This document shows, piece after piece, positions 40,652-49,682 of a DNA stretch of 64,000 nucleotides. A program made the position numbers and the translations under genes. Position 1 is the first letter of the stretch; the number at the start of each line of letters is the position of its first letter. The notes below the pieces were generated by a model, which saw only the letters and a list, made by a program, of their open reading frames with translations, had not been told where the DNA came from and did no database searches. The stretch is taken from assembly GCF_000524195.1 (NCBI RefSeq), contig NW_020170386.1:1388105-1452104 (forward strand), in the 5' to 3' direction. The stretch is from Echinococcus granulosus (Eukaryota > Platyhelminthes > Cestoda > Cyclophyllidea > Taeniidae).

Positions 40652-43600
40652 TTAGTTTACGGATTTCTCGGCTTGGTTTGCCTCTCCGGTCGATTCAAAA
40701 TCGTCCGCATAGCCGTCACTGGCCTCAATCGTGGAGGCGGTTACATTGCTTAGAGACAAGGTCTTCTCTTGGAGGGTTTCACTATTCGTTGAGATCGGAA
40801 CATCAGGAGTGCTGATGTCTGGGACCGAAGTATATGTGAGTGAGGAGACCAGATCAATTGAAAGTGGCTTTTTGTGGAGTTTTACGGGTTTGGGCGATGA
40901 GAGGCCTTCCGATGTGATAGGCAGCGTGACAGAGCAATTGTCCTGAATGCTTTGTGGTTCATTAGACTTTGGAAATTCTTTCAAACTACTCTCTGGCTCT
41001 GGGACAACATTAGACCGCTTTCGGTTTTCTCTGCAGGATACTTCCTTGTTAGCCATTATTGGGGCCAGGACTTCTGTGCCTGATAGCGAGTTTTTATAAT
41101 GGACCTCCCCGTAGACAGAACTACTCTTCATGCGCAAACCTTCACTGAGTTTAAGACTTTTCCTCGAATTCGAGGAGGTTTCGATAGGACTGCCTCTGGT
41201 TGAAGTATCAGGTGGTGTTTCGCACTCAACAGGAATCGAAGTCTTTGCGCCTGAAGGAGCGCTTTCGATTATCTCAGCGTGAAGCGACTGTGGTGGACGG
41301 ATTGCGGGCCCAGTCGTTTGAAATCGAACGTCTTCTAGTGTAGTGAGCTTGACGCTTTCATGTAGAGGATTCCCTGTGGAACAATACATGGTAATGTTTT
41401 CCTCAATCACCCCCGCATTACACGTGTCTTGATCCGGGGACGATACCGCATCGACGCTACTTCTTCGCACGCATCCATTTTCCATTACATAATTATACGG
41501 GCTTGCATCTACACACATGCTTTCTAATGTACCCTCGACTGCGTGCGAGGGGAAATTAACTTCAAAAAATCGCCCATTACTGTTTTTTCGAGTTTCTGAC
41601 CGATTTTGCTCAACTTTACTAGGCAAGAAAGATGGTGCAGATACCTCTTCAATAGGACTGAGTGCGTTTTGAGGCTGATAGACGAGTGGTTGAAGAACCG
41701 ACTTGCGGGTCTCCTGTGTTGCAACGCAGTCCTCCGCCGATGGCTGCGTGTGTGGAGGCCTTTCTGATTCAGTCGTAGAACAACTACCATGTTTCAGTGT
41801 GAGTATTTTCCTCTCTGTTGAATCTTGATGAGCAAAACATTTCCCAGAGGACGCCTTGTGTTGATTCAGCTCAATGGGGGCCTCAGAAGGGGCAGGCGGG
41901 AGCAGACGCTGCAAAATAGAGGTCTGTTGAAGTTGCGGTGACCCTGCAAGACCGCTGAAACTGTCCCATGGAGAACAGGGGGAGGTGACCAATTCGTGAC
42001 GGAAAAGTTCATCAATAATATCATTGGAGAAGCAGTCAATGAGGTTGGTGCCCGTTTCAATGCAGGAGTCTACGATCTCCTCGGCTAGCCAGTCGCAGAG
42101 GCGCGAAAGAAAGATGGTGTTGGATGCCAAACCACCTCGTCGCCAGCGCTCCTCATGCGCAGCCTCTGTGGTTCTGCTATCTGCCAGCAACCGCCGGTAC
42201 TGCTCAACCGGTAATCGAAGAGTCTGATAAGTGGAGGCTATCGAGGGTTCTTCTGTTAGTGGGGTTTTTACCTATGAATAATTTATTTGACGTCATTATA
42301 TGGGGTTCATAGCATGAGAAGTGTTAAAGTAAGAAGTCAATATCTTGAGAAAAACGTAACATTGCAGGACACAAATAGCACTCTTATACATTATAAAGTC
42401 TACAAAATTCTTGGCAGTGCTTTACAAAACAAACCTATTGGACTAACCATTAACTAAAGGCGAGAATTTTCATTCGGAGGCACTATAATGTGTAAGCAAA
42501 CTAACCTTTGGAATACATTGCGCTCTTGAGGAGTACTCGAAATGACACGTTCTCGGCGAATCGTGACGATTTTGTTCAACTTCTCTGGTTCCTAGGGTTT
42601 GATTTTGGTAAGGCGCCTGTTGCTTTGCGTAATTTCTTATGAATTTTTCAATAGAATCACTGAGGATAAAAAACTTTACATTCCTTCTCACCACTTAATA
42701 AAAGATAGTGAAAAATGTGTGGTCATCTCATATTCCACTACCACATGGAAAACCTCAAACATGTATTTTTGCAACTCTACATGATTGATAATTATGCAGT
42801 CATGGACGGACTCACCTTGATGCAGACGAAGATTCCGAAAGTGAATCAAGGAAACAACCGCGTGAGGGGGATATGCGGATCCCTTTGATTGCATTTGAAC
42901 CATGGACTTCCAATGTTGCTCCCCACTTTTCAAGGAAGGCTACTAATTCAGGCGGAAACTTTCGTTGATACTGGGAATATTTTTGTGATCGAAAGCCGGG
43001 AACGGTATCCACTCTCGGTGATTCAGCTGCAAAAACAAGATTTTTCTATTATTTTGAAATAATCAACATAAATATATAATAACATTCCCCTAAGTTTTTA
43101 AATTAATGAAATATGTTAACATTCAAGAAGTAGTGTCAAGTACACAAACTCCGGCTTGATTTGCAGGACTGAGGCAAATAAGATTTTTGCAAATTTCCAA
43201 CATGCCCCTCGAAGCTGCTACCTAGTGAGAGACGTTTCAGGTACGAAGAGAGAAGATCTGTGTCATGCGTTCTACATCTTGCAGGGTGACGAAAAGCCTG
43301 GACAGAAAATCAAGTTAATAGGATCCAAATATCACGAAAACAATGCTGGTGTGGTTACTGTGCCTTGTGGTACGCGCTGGCTGTCTCATCGACCCGACGC
43401 CCCAAAGCAGATCTTTTCCCTTTCCGAGCTCCTTTCTCACCAAGCAACCGAACACAAGGCTTCAAAACACCACTGGATGCAACAGCCCCCCTTGGTAGAC
43501 GGTAACGTACAGACATCTTGTTTCCAGTGGGTGGCATGTGCAAATTGACGGCAGCTCTCTCCCCCAATATGTCCGAATCTAAATCCAGCAGAGCAGCCTT

Positions 43601-44053
43601 TGACTTATTTATGAGCTGCCTCAACTGTGATATCTAAGATAAAATAGAAGTCAATTCTATTAGTTTACTTTTGAGGCATTCAGTTGGCGTTCTGTTGGAG
43701 CATGAAGGGGTTTGCGCTGAGGATAATTCAAGTTTTTATCCCTAACGGGTGGTGAACAGGTTCGCAATGGAGGTCGATTAGACACTGCTCTGTGGCTTTC
43801 ATGCCTGATTATCGGTTTTACCGCCTAAAACATAGGAAATCAGTGAGTCTTTTCGTGGTAAATGTCATTCAAAACAAACAACGTGTACCTCGATAGATTC
43901 TGTGTCACGATCCTCTGAGTCTTCGGTTGGATACTGGGGAAGATTGCTGAAGGCAACGTCGTGCTGAGCCAGGTATGATGCAAGCTGCAGAAGTTCAGGA
44001 TTGGAATACTCCATAAATGGTTCCCTTATCCAGAAGCCCCTATTTTCGGTCAT
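40652..44053 (-). CDS. Six-exon protein of 832 residues, family uncertain; possibly centrosomal or ciliary
   Basis: Exons on the minus strand: 44053-43889, 43824-43669, 43633-43441, 43026-42816, 42659-42506 and 42271-40652. The splice sites are consensus and the phases agree throughout, with introns of 64, 35, 414, 156 and 234 nt. The product is mostly polar, low-complexity and Ser-rich. Structured pieces are an N-terminal helix (MEYSNPELLQLASYLAQHD), a central segment (FPPELVAFLEKWG, about 195-207), and an amphipathic acidic helix with LCDWLAEEIVDSC and FSNDIIDELFRHEL (about 351-387). The C terminus carries YADDFES. The 351-387 helix is reminiscent of the C-terminal region of moonraker/KIAA0753-type centriolar-satellite proteins, but that is a weak impression. 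The start lies only 116 bp after the stop of the TEDC1-like gene on the same strand. Confidence 0.75.
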
Positions 44054-44169
44054 CTTTAACGGGAAAATACTTATATTCTAGACTATTTATTGGAGATAAG
44101 TCTCTATAAAAAAGAAGCCCAGTCAGTTTTGATAACATTTATGCACACAACATATTTTTAGAATAGAGT
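44054..44169 (-). promoter_or_regulatory. 116-bp intergenic spacer with trans-splice-acceptor-like site
   Basis: On the minus strand this spacer carries CTTCTTTTTTATAG, with the AG at 44105-44104, 50 nt before the downstream ATG (44053). The pyrimidine tract is the best in the neighbourhood. A spacer this short between two same-strand genes leaves little room for a separate promoter. That fits a polycistronic transcript resolved by spliced-leader addition, a mechanism established in flatworms. It could instead be an ordinary short promoter. Confidence 0.4.
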
Positions 44170-45360
44170 TTAAGTTGAAGCAGATTTATGAGCACAAGAA
44201 ACTGATGGGATGATATAACGACACGAATCCATTAAATGTGAGTGTATTCGTTCTCTTTTGATGTGGTAGAGACTGTTCAATGATGAAACCAACGATTGAA
44301 GGATCTGTTTTTCTGTTTTTGAATCAAAGCATAGTAGGCTTGACGAATTTTCTGAAACCACAGAATAGGTTGCCATAGGGAAGATTGGATACAACGTAGC
44401 CTGCAAATGATCAGACACATAATCGAGGCGACGTTTAAACTCTTCTTGCAATATTAAATTGTTTTTATTGAGTGGTACAACTTCCACAGCTTCTGGATTC
44501 GGAGTATAACGTAGAAGAGTCGATTGAAAACTTTCAAGACCACCATACGAATTAATCAAATCATCGCCTAGTTGTTTGCCGTTGTTCAAAAAAGGTGAGT
44601 TAGAAGTACTCTCGCACGCGTTCTCAGAGGAGAGTCGCACCCACCGGTAGAAAGCCGCGGAATTACGATTCCATTTGGAGAGAAGGTCGAGAAACTGCCT
44701 AAACTTCCTTACGGTTGCAGTTTTTGAATATTTGTGGTTGTCCAAAATGTAAACTAACTCTAAAAGAGTAATATTCCGCTGGATTTGTATGTTTAATTGC
44801 GAAAACCTTTCACCAAAAGAACGATGCGGTTGATTCATCAATGTTTTAAAGAGCAAATGCAACCCAGATTCCTTGATGGAGATAGCAGATAAAATCTGGG
44901 ATATGTTAAAAAGGCATCCCTTTAGTTTCATGATCGGTTGACACAATGCCTGAACTTCGGCGATGTTTTCTTCAGGGAAGCCAATTAAAACCTCGCGAAA
45001 GAAACGCTCTGGCATGTATGTGATGTTGCTGTCAGTCAAACACCATGTTAACAACAACAAATTCAAGCTTGCGTTGGTTTCGTTGATATGACAAATACGC
45101 AATGGAGAAAGGCGGGAGATTAAAAACTCATTAATAAAGACCACGCATTTAATACTCTTCTTATTTATGTGCGCGTCCATTGCAGGTTGTAATTGCCCGT
45201 ACTTCACGTACTGGAGAAATAAGTAAAGCATACGCAGGGAGTGTTCATATACTGAGTCAGAGTTTAACTTAAAATGTCTTAAGATATCCGCTTTGTACCT
45301 TGGAAGGCCAATACAGTAGAACAAATCAACCAGCGCTGATGCAGAGTCCTGAACTGACAT
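44170..45360 (-). CDS. TEDC1: TEDC1-like protein (tubulin epsilon and delta complex 1)
   Basis: Intronless coding region; the first usable ATG is at 45360, giving 396 residues. TEDC1 binds delta- and epsilon-tubulin with TEDC2 and stabilises triplet microtubules of centrioles. The N-terminal block (about 25-120) follows the remembered order of the family: an ILRHFKL segment like the family's RRAKFDRP text, then a VVFINEFLISRL helix, then ETNASLNLLLLTWCLTDS matching the SRELLLALSWLL helix of human TEDC1. A later segment WNRNSAAFYRWVRL (about residues 247-260) fits the family's W-rich C-terminal helix. Overall identity is low, so the call rests on pattern order. The protein is helical with no membrane segment. 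Its neighbour downstream on the same strand is the 832-residue protein, 116 bp away. Confidence 0.5.
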   Translation of the reverse strand: MSVQDSASALVDLFYCIGLPRYKADILRHFKLNSDSVYEHSLRMLYLFLQYVKYGQLQPAMDAHINKKSIKCVVFINEFLISRLSPLRICHINETNASLNLLLLTWCLTDSNITYMPERFFREVLIGFPEENIAEVQALCQPIMKLKGCLFNISQILSAISIKESGLHLLFKTLMNQPHRSFGERFSQLNIQIQRNITLLELVYILDNHKYSKTATVRKFRQFLDLLSKWNRNSAAFYRWVRLSSENACESTSNSPFLNNGKQLGDDLINSYGGLESFQSTLLRYTPNPEAVEVVPLNKNNLILQEEFKRRLDYVSDHLQATLYPIFPMATYSVVSENSSSLLCFDSKTEKQILQSLVSSLNSLYHIKRERIHSHLMDSCRYIIPSVSCAHKSAST

Positions 45361-45928
45361 TAATACTGCGCTCCACTTTGCAATTTTGCGAGTTCGGAAA
45401 ACCCAAATTCTACTTATCCCTCGAGGATCGCATATACTCTGGTAACATTGGTAAGAGCAAACAAGAAACAACTCGCGAGTGGGTAAAACACCCCAACAAC
45501 CTCAAAGAGCCGCCAAACATATATTTTCTCAAGTAGATTAAGTAAAACAATTTAATGTTGGACTATTTTCTCAAAAACTAAGTCTAAAACTTTAAATTTT
45601 GCGGTAAAGAGATAAATTTTTTTTGGCGTCTTTTTTTTGGAAACTGGAGAGACAACATGTAAGATTCAAACCATTCCTGAATTCGATTGATTAATTGTAA
45701 TACGGCTTTTGGTGGTACTTCCCGCCTTCAGTCTCCAAGTTGTATTATATTTCACTTGTTTATATCATTTACTGAACGTGTTTTCAGAAGTACCTACATA
45801 TGTACTTAAAGATACGCGGGATCCTATTCATAGGCAATACGTTGAAGTTACTGGCATGAAGTTCATTTAAAAAGCCAAAATTTGAAGACCTCGTATATAA
45901 CTTTCCTTAAATTTTTAATTAATTATTC
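45361..45928. other. Upstream region of the TEDC1-like gene
   Basis: About 570 bp without a supportable gene. The minus-strand frame of the TEDC1-like gene stays open for another 37 codons upstream of the ATG, up to a TTG near 45471, but has no further ATG. The rest is AT-rich with T runs (ATTTTTTTTGG near 45615). It probably contains the promoter or leader sequence of that gene. Confidence 0.4.
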
Positions 45929-46204
45929 CTAGAGAGCCATTTGGTTTTGGCACTGTGATGATTTGATAAGCTTGATATGCCCCTGGAAACTGCAAGATAT
46001 ATTTTTGCTTTGCAGGGTAGTTTCTCGGCTATATTTATAGCATTCTGGTAATCCTACTTGTTTGTAGCAAACTTTTTTAGTATTGGCATGATTTATAAGT
46101 ACTTCGTATAAGGCCTGGGGGCTACGCCGATGGCAGTGACAAACGAAGGCAACCCGTGGCTGATTGATACCCTTTAAAATCAGAGAAGGTAATCGGCTGC
46201 GCAT
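45929..46204 (-). CDS. Possible small gene of 91 residues, unidentified
   Basis: An ATG-to-stop frame encodes 91 residues. The N terminus (MRSRLPSLILKGINQPR) is basic and amphipathic like a mitochondrial targeting peptide. It is followed by a Cys/His cluster (VCHCHRRS) and three further cysteines. A splice-acceptor-like TGCTTTTTAG ends 8 nt before the ATG (AG at 46214-46213), the same arrangement seen at the LicD gene. It lies on the strand of the TEDC1-like gene, 568 bp upstream of it. I recognise no family, and 91 codons can be open by chance, so this may not be a gene. Confidence 0.25.
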   Translation of the reverse strand: MRSRLPSLILKGINQPRVAFVCHCHRRSPQALYEVLINHANTKKVCYKQVGLPECYKYSRETTLQSKNISCSFQGHIKLIKSSQCQNQMAL

Positions 46205-47093
46205 TTCTTACGCTAAAAAGCATTGTGCAGACTATGTGGATTACCTACAGAAGTTATTGCAATTTGTTAAAATAAAACGGGCCCGAGTTCTTGTCTTCGC
46301 CTAATCAATCAACCTACTCCCTATCTATGGTCTGTGGCGAATGAATTCAAGTTTATAAGCATTGATAATGAACCATTTGCATTGTTTCCACTACTCACTC
46401 ATGCAAAGTTTATAAATTTCAGGACAAAAATGTGTCATTTACCTTGTGTAAGGTTGAACAAATACCAACCCCATCGTCGATTAACCTGAATTCTGAGTGT
46501 AATGCCTTAACTAACAAAGTGGTGGTCGAGAGATGGTGAAAGCGGTTCATCCTTCTCGTAGACTCGTCTCATTGAACTCTCGGCCCAAAATACTCTGTAA
46601 TTAGTGCGGTTTTCTATAGGTCGCATAAATCACACCCACCCAAAAGAAAAGCCTTCAAGGGTCATGCCTTAAGGGGAGTGTATTTTGGCCAGGCAGAGTC
46701 AACCAGTGAAGGATAATTATTTCTATGTTAGTAACTGTAGCATTAACGTCCATACCACCGATAACTGTAATGGTACCACCATATTATATCAGAAATGAGT
46801 TGTTTACAGGGATTTATTGTAACAACCACAGTTACAGCGAATGAAACATTCTCTAAATAAAGTTTTCGTGGAAAAACAACTTCGTCAACCTACAAATAAT
46901 TGGACGCAATTTCCGTTGAAGATTGTTAAGGATAAAATCCAAAAGTAGGTTTAATAAGCTTTTGGAAGAAATTTAAAATTACTTGCCTAGAATCGGAAAT
47001 GGTTAGTGGCGTTAACCCGTACTGTGTATTCGGAAATGGTTGGTCAAAATCCTATTTTTTAGTTGATTTTTTGGGATGTAAGATCAAATAAAG
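46205..47093. other. Intergenic region, nothing recognised
   Basis: About 890 bp with no supportable coding sequence, RNA gene or repeat. It lies between the possible 91-residue gene and the end of the two-exon gene, both on the minus strand. Confidence 0.5.
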
Positions 47094-47649
47094 TTAATTC
47101 GGTATGGTCCTGTCCCTGTAAAGGGACATATTGCTTTTAGAAACTAGTAACTGCAAATCATTTCGAGACATCCACTGTCTGTTCACTGGTATGAGTGGTG
47201 TAGGTTGAAACTTGTTAATCGGAAGATAAAAGTAAACATTTGGCCTCCCATAAGGTTCAGCCGGGTAACAGCTTTCCCGTAAGAAAGGATCATAGTAATT
47301 TACGCTTTTCATCTCGTTCCCACTCTGCTTCACTGGTTCCTGTGGGTTTGCCTTTGGTGTCTGATCAGCCCAGTCATTCTTCGTAGAACTTTGTCTATTC
47401 TCTCGAATTGTATTTGATTCGATAACACGCCAAAGGTCTCTTATGTTTTGCGATTGCAATATTTTGACGGTACAGATGACATTCGGGTCCTTGGAGTTGG
47501 CAAACAGGGGAATTGAATTTGATCTCCAAAAAATAATTTTCTGCAAGGAATTTTATGGTTTGGAAAATCTTTTCAGAAGAGGGAATAGCAGAATTTTTGC
47601 AGCGATAAACGGCATTAAGAACAGCTGCTTCTGCGTGTAAGTGCTGCAT
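47094..47649 (-). CDS. Two-exon unknown protein joined by a 34-nt intron
   Basis: Exon 1 is 47649-47474 and exon 2 is 47439-47094, giving 173 residues. Each exon lies in a different frame, and removal of the 34-nt intron (GTACCG to CATAAG) joins them at a Leu codon, giving CHLLDLWRVIES across the junction. The N-terminal part (HAEAAVLNAVYRCKN) is helical. The C-terminal part is polar with YYDPFLRESCYP and aromatic NVYFYLPINKF. The first helix faintly recalls the DUF4477 region of NEPRO (EVLxRVLYRxKN), too weakly for a name. A short out-of-frame upstream ATG lies near 47658. The gene is divergent from the KH-like gene, with 220 bp between start codons. Confidence 0.5.
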
Positions 47650-47869
47650 AACACCATCGTAGGGACCGGGTTTGATTTTCCAAATCGACTGAATTTTTGA
47701 TTTTTAGCAAAAACCTCCTACAACTCACATATGCTTGTCATCATACAGTACGTATCTGTTTAAAATATATTCAAAAAATATCGATCGGAGAGTTTTAAAT
47801 TTGTGTCGAGCCTCGAACGTAGAGAACTTCCCTCTCGTTCTCACTAATGCAGTTTCACCTGCCAACTAG
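47650..47869. promoter_or_regulatory. Divergent promoter region of 220 bp
   Basis: Two start codons face away from each other 220 bp apart (47649 minus, 47870 plus). Both promoters and leaders must lie here or overlap the genes. On the plus strand a pyrimidine-rich acceptor-like CTCTCGTTCTCACTAATGCAG ends at 47851, before the KH-like gene. The middle is AT-rich. A shared bidirectional promoter is the simplest reading. Confidence 0.4.
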
Positions 47870-48496
47870 ATGAAGGGAGATCATCAAGAAACCCTGTGCG
47901 GATACAGATTCTACATATCCGATGACACAAACACCTTAAAGCCGTTCCTAAAAGAAGATGACAGAAGGATTGCTTCAATTCAAAAAATATGTCACTCCCG
48001 CATATACCTTACACGAGAGACACGCATTCGTAAAGGTCAGAAAAGGCGAGCCGTCCTGGTACGTGCACATAGCAGAAAAAACTTAGAAATTTGTCTGAGG
48101 CGAATCGACGACACCTTTCCCCACCTATATGCATGTTCGAACCTGGATGACGCCGTGGCGGCCGCCCACATGGTTCGACTGAGAAAGTATCACACTAACG
48201 AAGACCTTTCACTTAGTCTCCCATCCACGATTGTGATCTACTACCAGCTGTCTTTTAACTTCGACTCAGGCGATATGGCAAGGTACGAGCATTGGCGCAA
48301 GACTCCCGATGCCCTGCTTTTCAAAGAGCTCAGATGTGTTTTGCTGATCGCGATGAAAGACACTCCTGGTGCTGGATTCCTCCGCAGGTACGCCATAATA
48401 AGTGGGGAATGTCGCAAAAATGTAGTCACTTCCTACAAGGTACTTCGAGCTACTTTTGCCAATTTACCCGAGTTCGAGGATGAAGGTACTACGTAA
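47870..48496 (+). CDS. Unknown 208-residue protein with a degenerate KH-like N-terminal domain
   Basis: An intronless frame encodes 208 residues. Residues about 11-82 follow the order of a type I KH fold: a first strand (YRFYIS), a helix-turn-helix region with DRRIASIQKICHSRIYL, a basic loop (RETRIRKGQKRR), a strand (AVLVRAH) and a helix (NLEICLRRIDD). The GxxG RNA-gripping loop of true KH domains is absent; KEDDRR stands there. The C-terminal half is mixed alpha/beta and unrecognised. It could be a diverged RNA-binding or protein-protein module, and the KH reading comes from pattern order only. The 3' end faces the LicD gene 199 bp away. Confidence 0.55.
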   Translation: MKGDHQETLCGYRFYISDDTNTLKPFLKEDDRRIASIQKICHSRIYLTRETRIRKGQKRRAVLVRAHSRKNLEICLRRIDDTFPHLYACSNLDDAVAAAHMVRLRKYHTNEDLSLSLPSTIVIYYQLSFNFDSGDMARYEHWRKTPDALLFKELRCVLLIAMKDTPGAGFLRRYAIISGECRKNVVTSYKVLRATFANLPEFEDEGTT

Positions 48497-48695
48497 ACCA
48501 GTAAAAGCGACTTTCGCCTCTCATACTGCTTTTCTACCTGATAAAAGAGCAGGACTATTTCACGTGATGAAACACTCATCTACAATAAATTTTCTGATTG
48601 CACACTCCTGTATTTGCCTATAGATGGTGTTTTCAACAGCCCAATGACTAATTAGAATGCAGACTTGTTCAAGAAAGGAATTTACTACACAAAGG

Positions 48696-49682
48696 TCATG
48701 AAAATTGCATTTCAAATGGGGATTCTAATATGTACTTTCTACAGTAGTGAGGCAGCGCATCGCGCAGGTGCTCCGGTATTTTGATATAGCGCTGTCGCAC
48801 TGAATCATACATGGCATCCCTACCTAGATAGCCGTACTCTTCAGTGAGATATCCCTTCAAATTAGAGGGAGCCAAAACCTCTAGGCCCTCAAAAGTTACT
48901 TTTTTCAGGGGAAAGAATAAATTCCATGAAAATTTTTTATTCATTGAGTCGTAGACGCCTCCCTTGTGCCAGTTGACCCGAAGGTGATGTTGAGGCGAGT
49001 CGGGATGCGGTGAGAGTGTGAACAAGTCTACGTGGATATCGGTGAGGTCGTTATTAAGCTCCTCCACTACGGACGATTTTACTCGCCCCACTCTCTGGGC
49101 CGCCTCCCGCAATCCACGAGAAGTGAAGTAGAATTTGGCACGCTTGGAGCCTGACCCTGTATAGGATCGCTCGCAAACGCTCCCCTTGGAATTCGTGAAA
49201 AGCCAGAGAGTGGAGGAAAAGGAATTTTGAAAATCCACTTGAATTGTGGCATCGAGAGGAAGTTCATATTGGGGGCCTTCAACATTGACCACTCTCACAC
49301 CGCTCCGTTCACGGAGGCAAAAGTTGGCCAAACGGGAGAGATTTCCCTCGGAGGACAGCTCACTCCCCTGTGGATATTCGAGTGTGGCAAAGTCAGTGTC
49401 GTAGTCGAAGGCAATCATCTGTCCACCTTCACGAAAGACGCCCAAGGCCGTTCCACCGTAGACAAAGACCTCCACACCAGCACCAACACAGATACCGAGA
49501 AATTGACGCAGAAGTTCTCGGTGAAAAGGTTTTAGACAGGCTGTACGACGGATTTTCTTGCATATATTGCGAGGTGTACAGGAACCCCACATATCAAATG
49601 AAATTTGCGTCTTGCCTGTACGCGTTGTCTGCTCCTCATCAAATAGTTCTCGGAGTGGTTGAAATAGCTCCTCCTCATCCAT
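48696..49682 (-). CDS. LicD / fukutin-related family protein (nucleotidyltransferase fold)
   Basis: Intronless frame of 328 residues from the ATG at 49682. The LicD-family signature is clear: VYGGTALGVFREG (74-86), the acidic motif DYDTD (D93, D95, D97), a third acidic strand DIHVDLF (D219), and the closing block FPLKKVTFEGLEVLAPS with YLTEEYG (257-283). LicD proteins transfer phosphocholine in bacteria, and their animal relatives fukutin and FKRP transfer ribitol phosphate to glycans. So a phospho-alcohol transfer to a glycan is the likely chemistry, but the substrate cannot be read from the sequence. No signal peptide or N-terminal membrane anchor is visible, unlike fukutin and FKRP, so a cytosolic enzyme or a missing upstream exon is possible. 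An acceptor-like AATTTTAG ends 11 nt before the ATG. Confidence 0.82.
   Translation of the reverse strand: MDEEELFQPLRELFDEEQTTRTGKTQISFDMWGSCTPRNICKKIRRTACLKPFHRELLRQFLGICVGAGVEVFVYGGTALGVFREGGQMIAFDYDTDFATLEYPQGSELSSEGNLSRLANFCLRERSGVRVVNVEGPQYELPLDATIQVDFQNSFSSTLWLFTNSKGSVCERSYTGSGSKRAKFYFTSRGLREAAQRVGRVKSSVVEELNNDLTDIHVDLFTLSPHPDSPQHHLRVNWHKGGVYDSMNKKFSWNLFFPLKKVTFEGLEVLAPSNLKGYLTEEYGYLGRDAMYDSVRQRYIKIPEHLRDALPHYCRKYILESPFEMQFS

Noticed and set aside
43156..43548. 130-codon plus-strand open frame
   Set aside because: It is the opposite-strand shadow of exon 3 of the 832-residue minus-strand gene and its adjoining intron.
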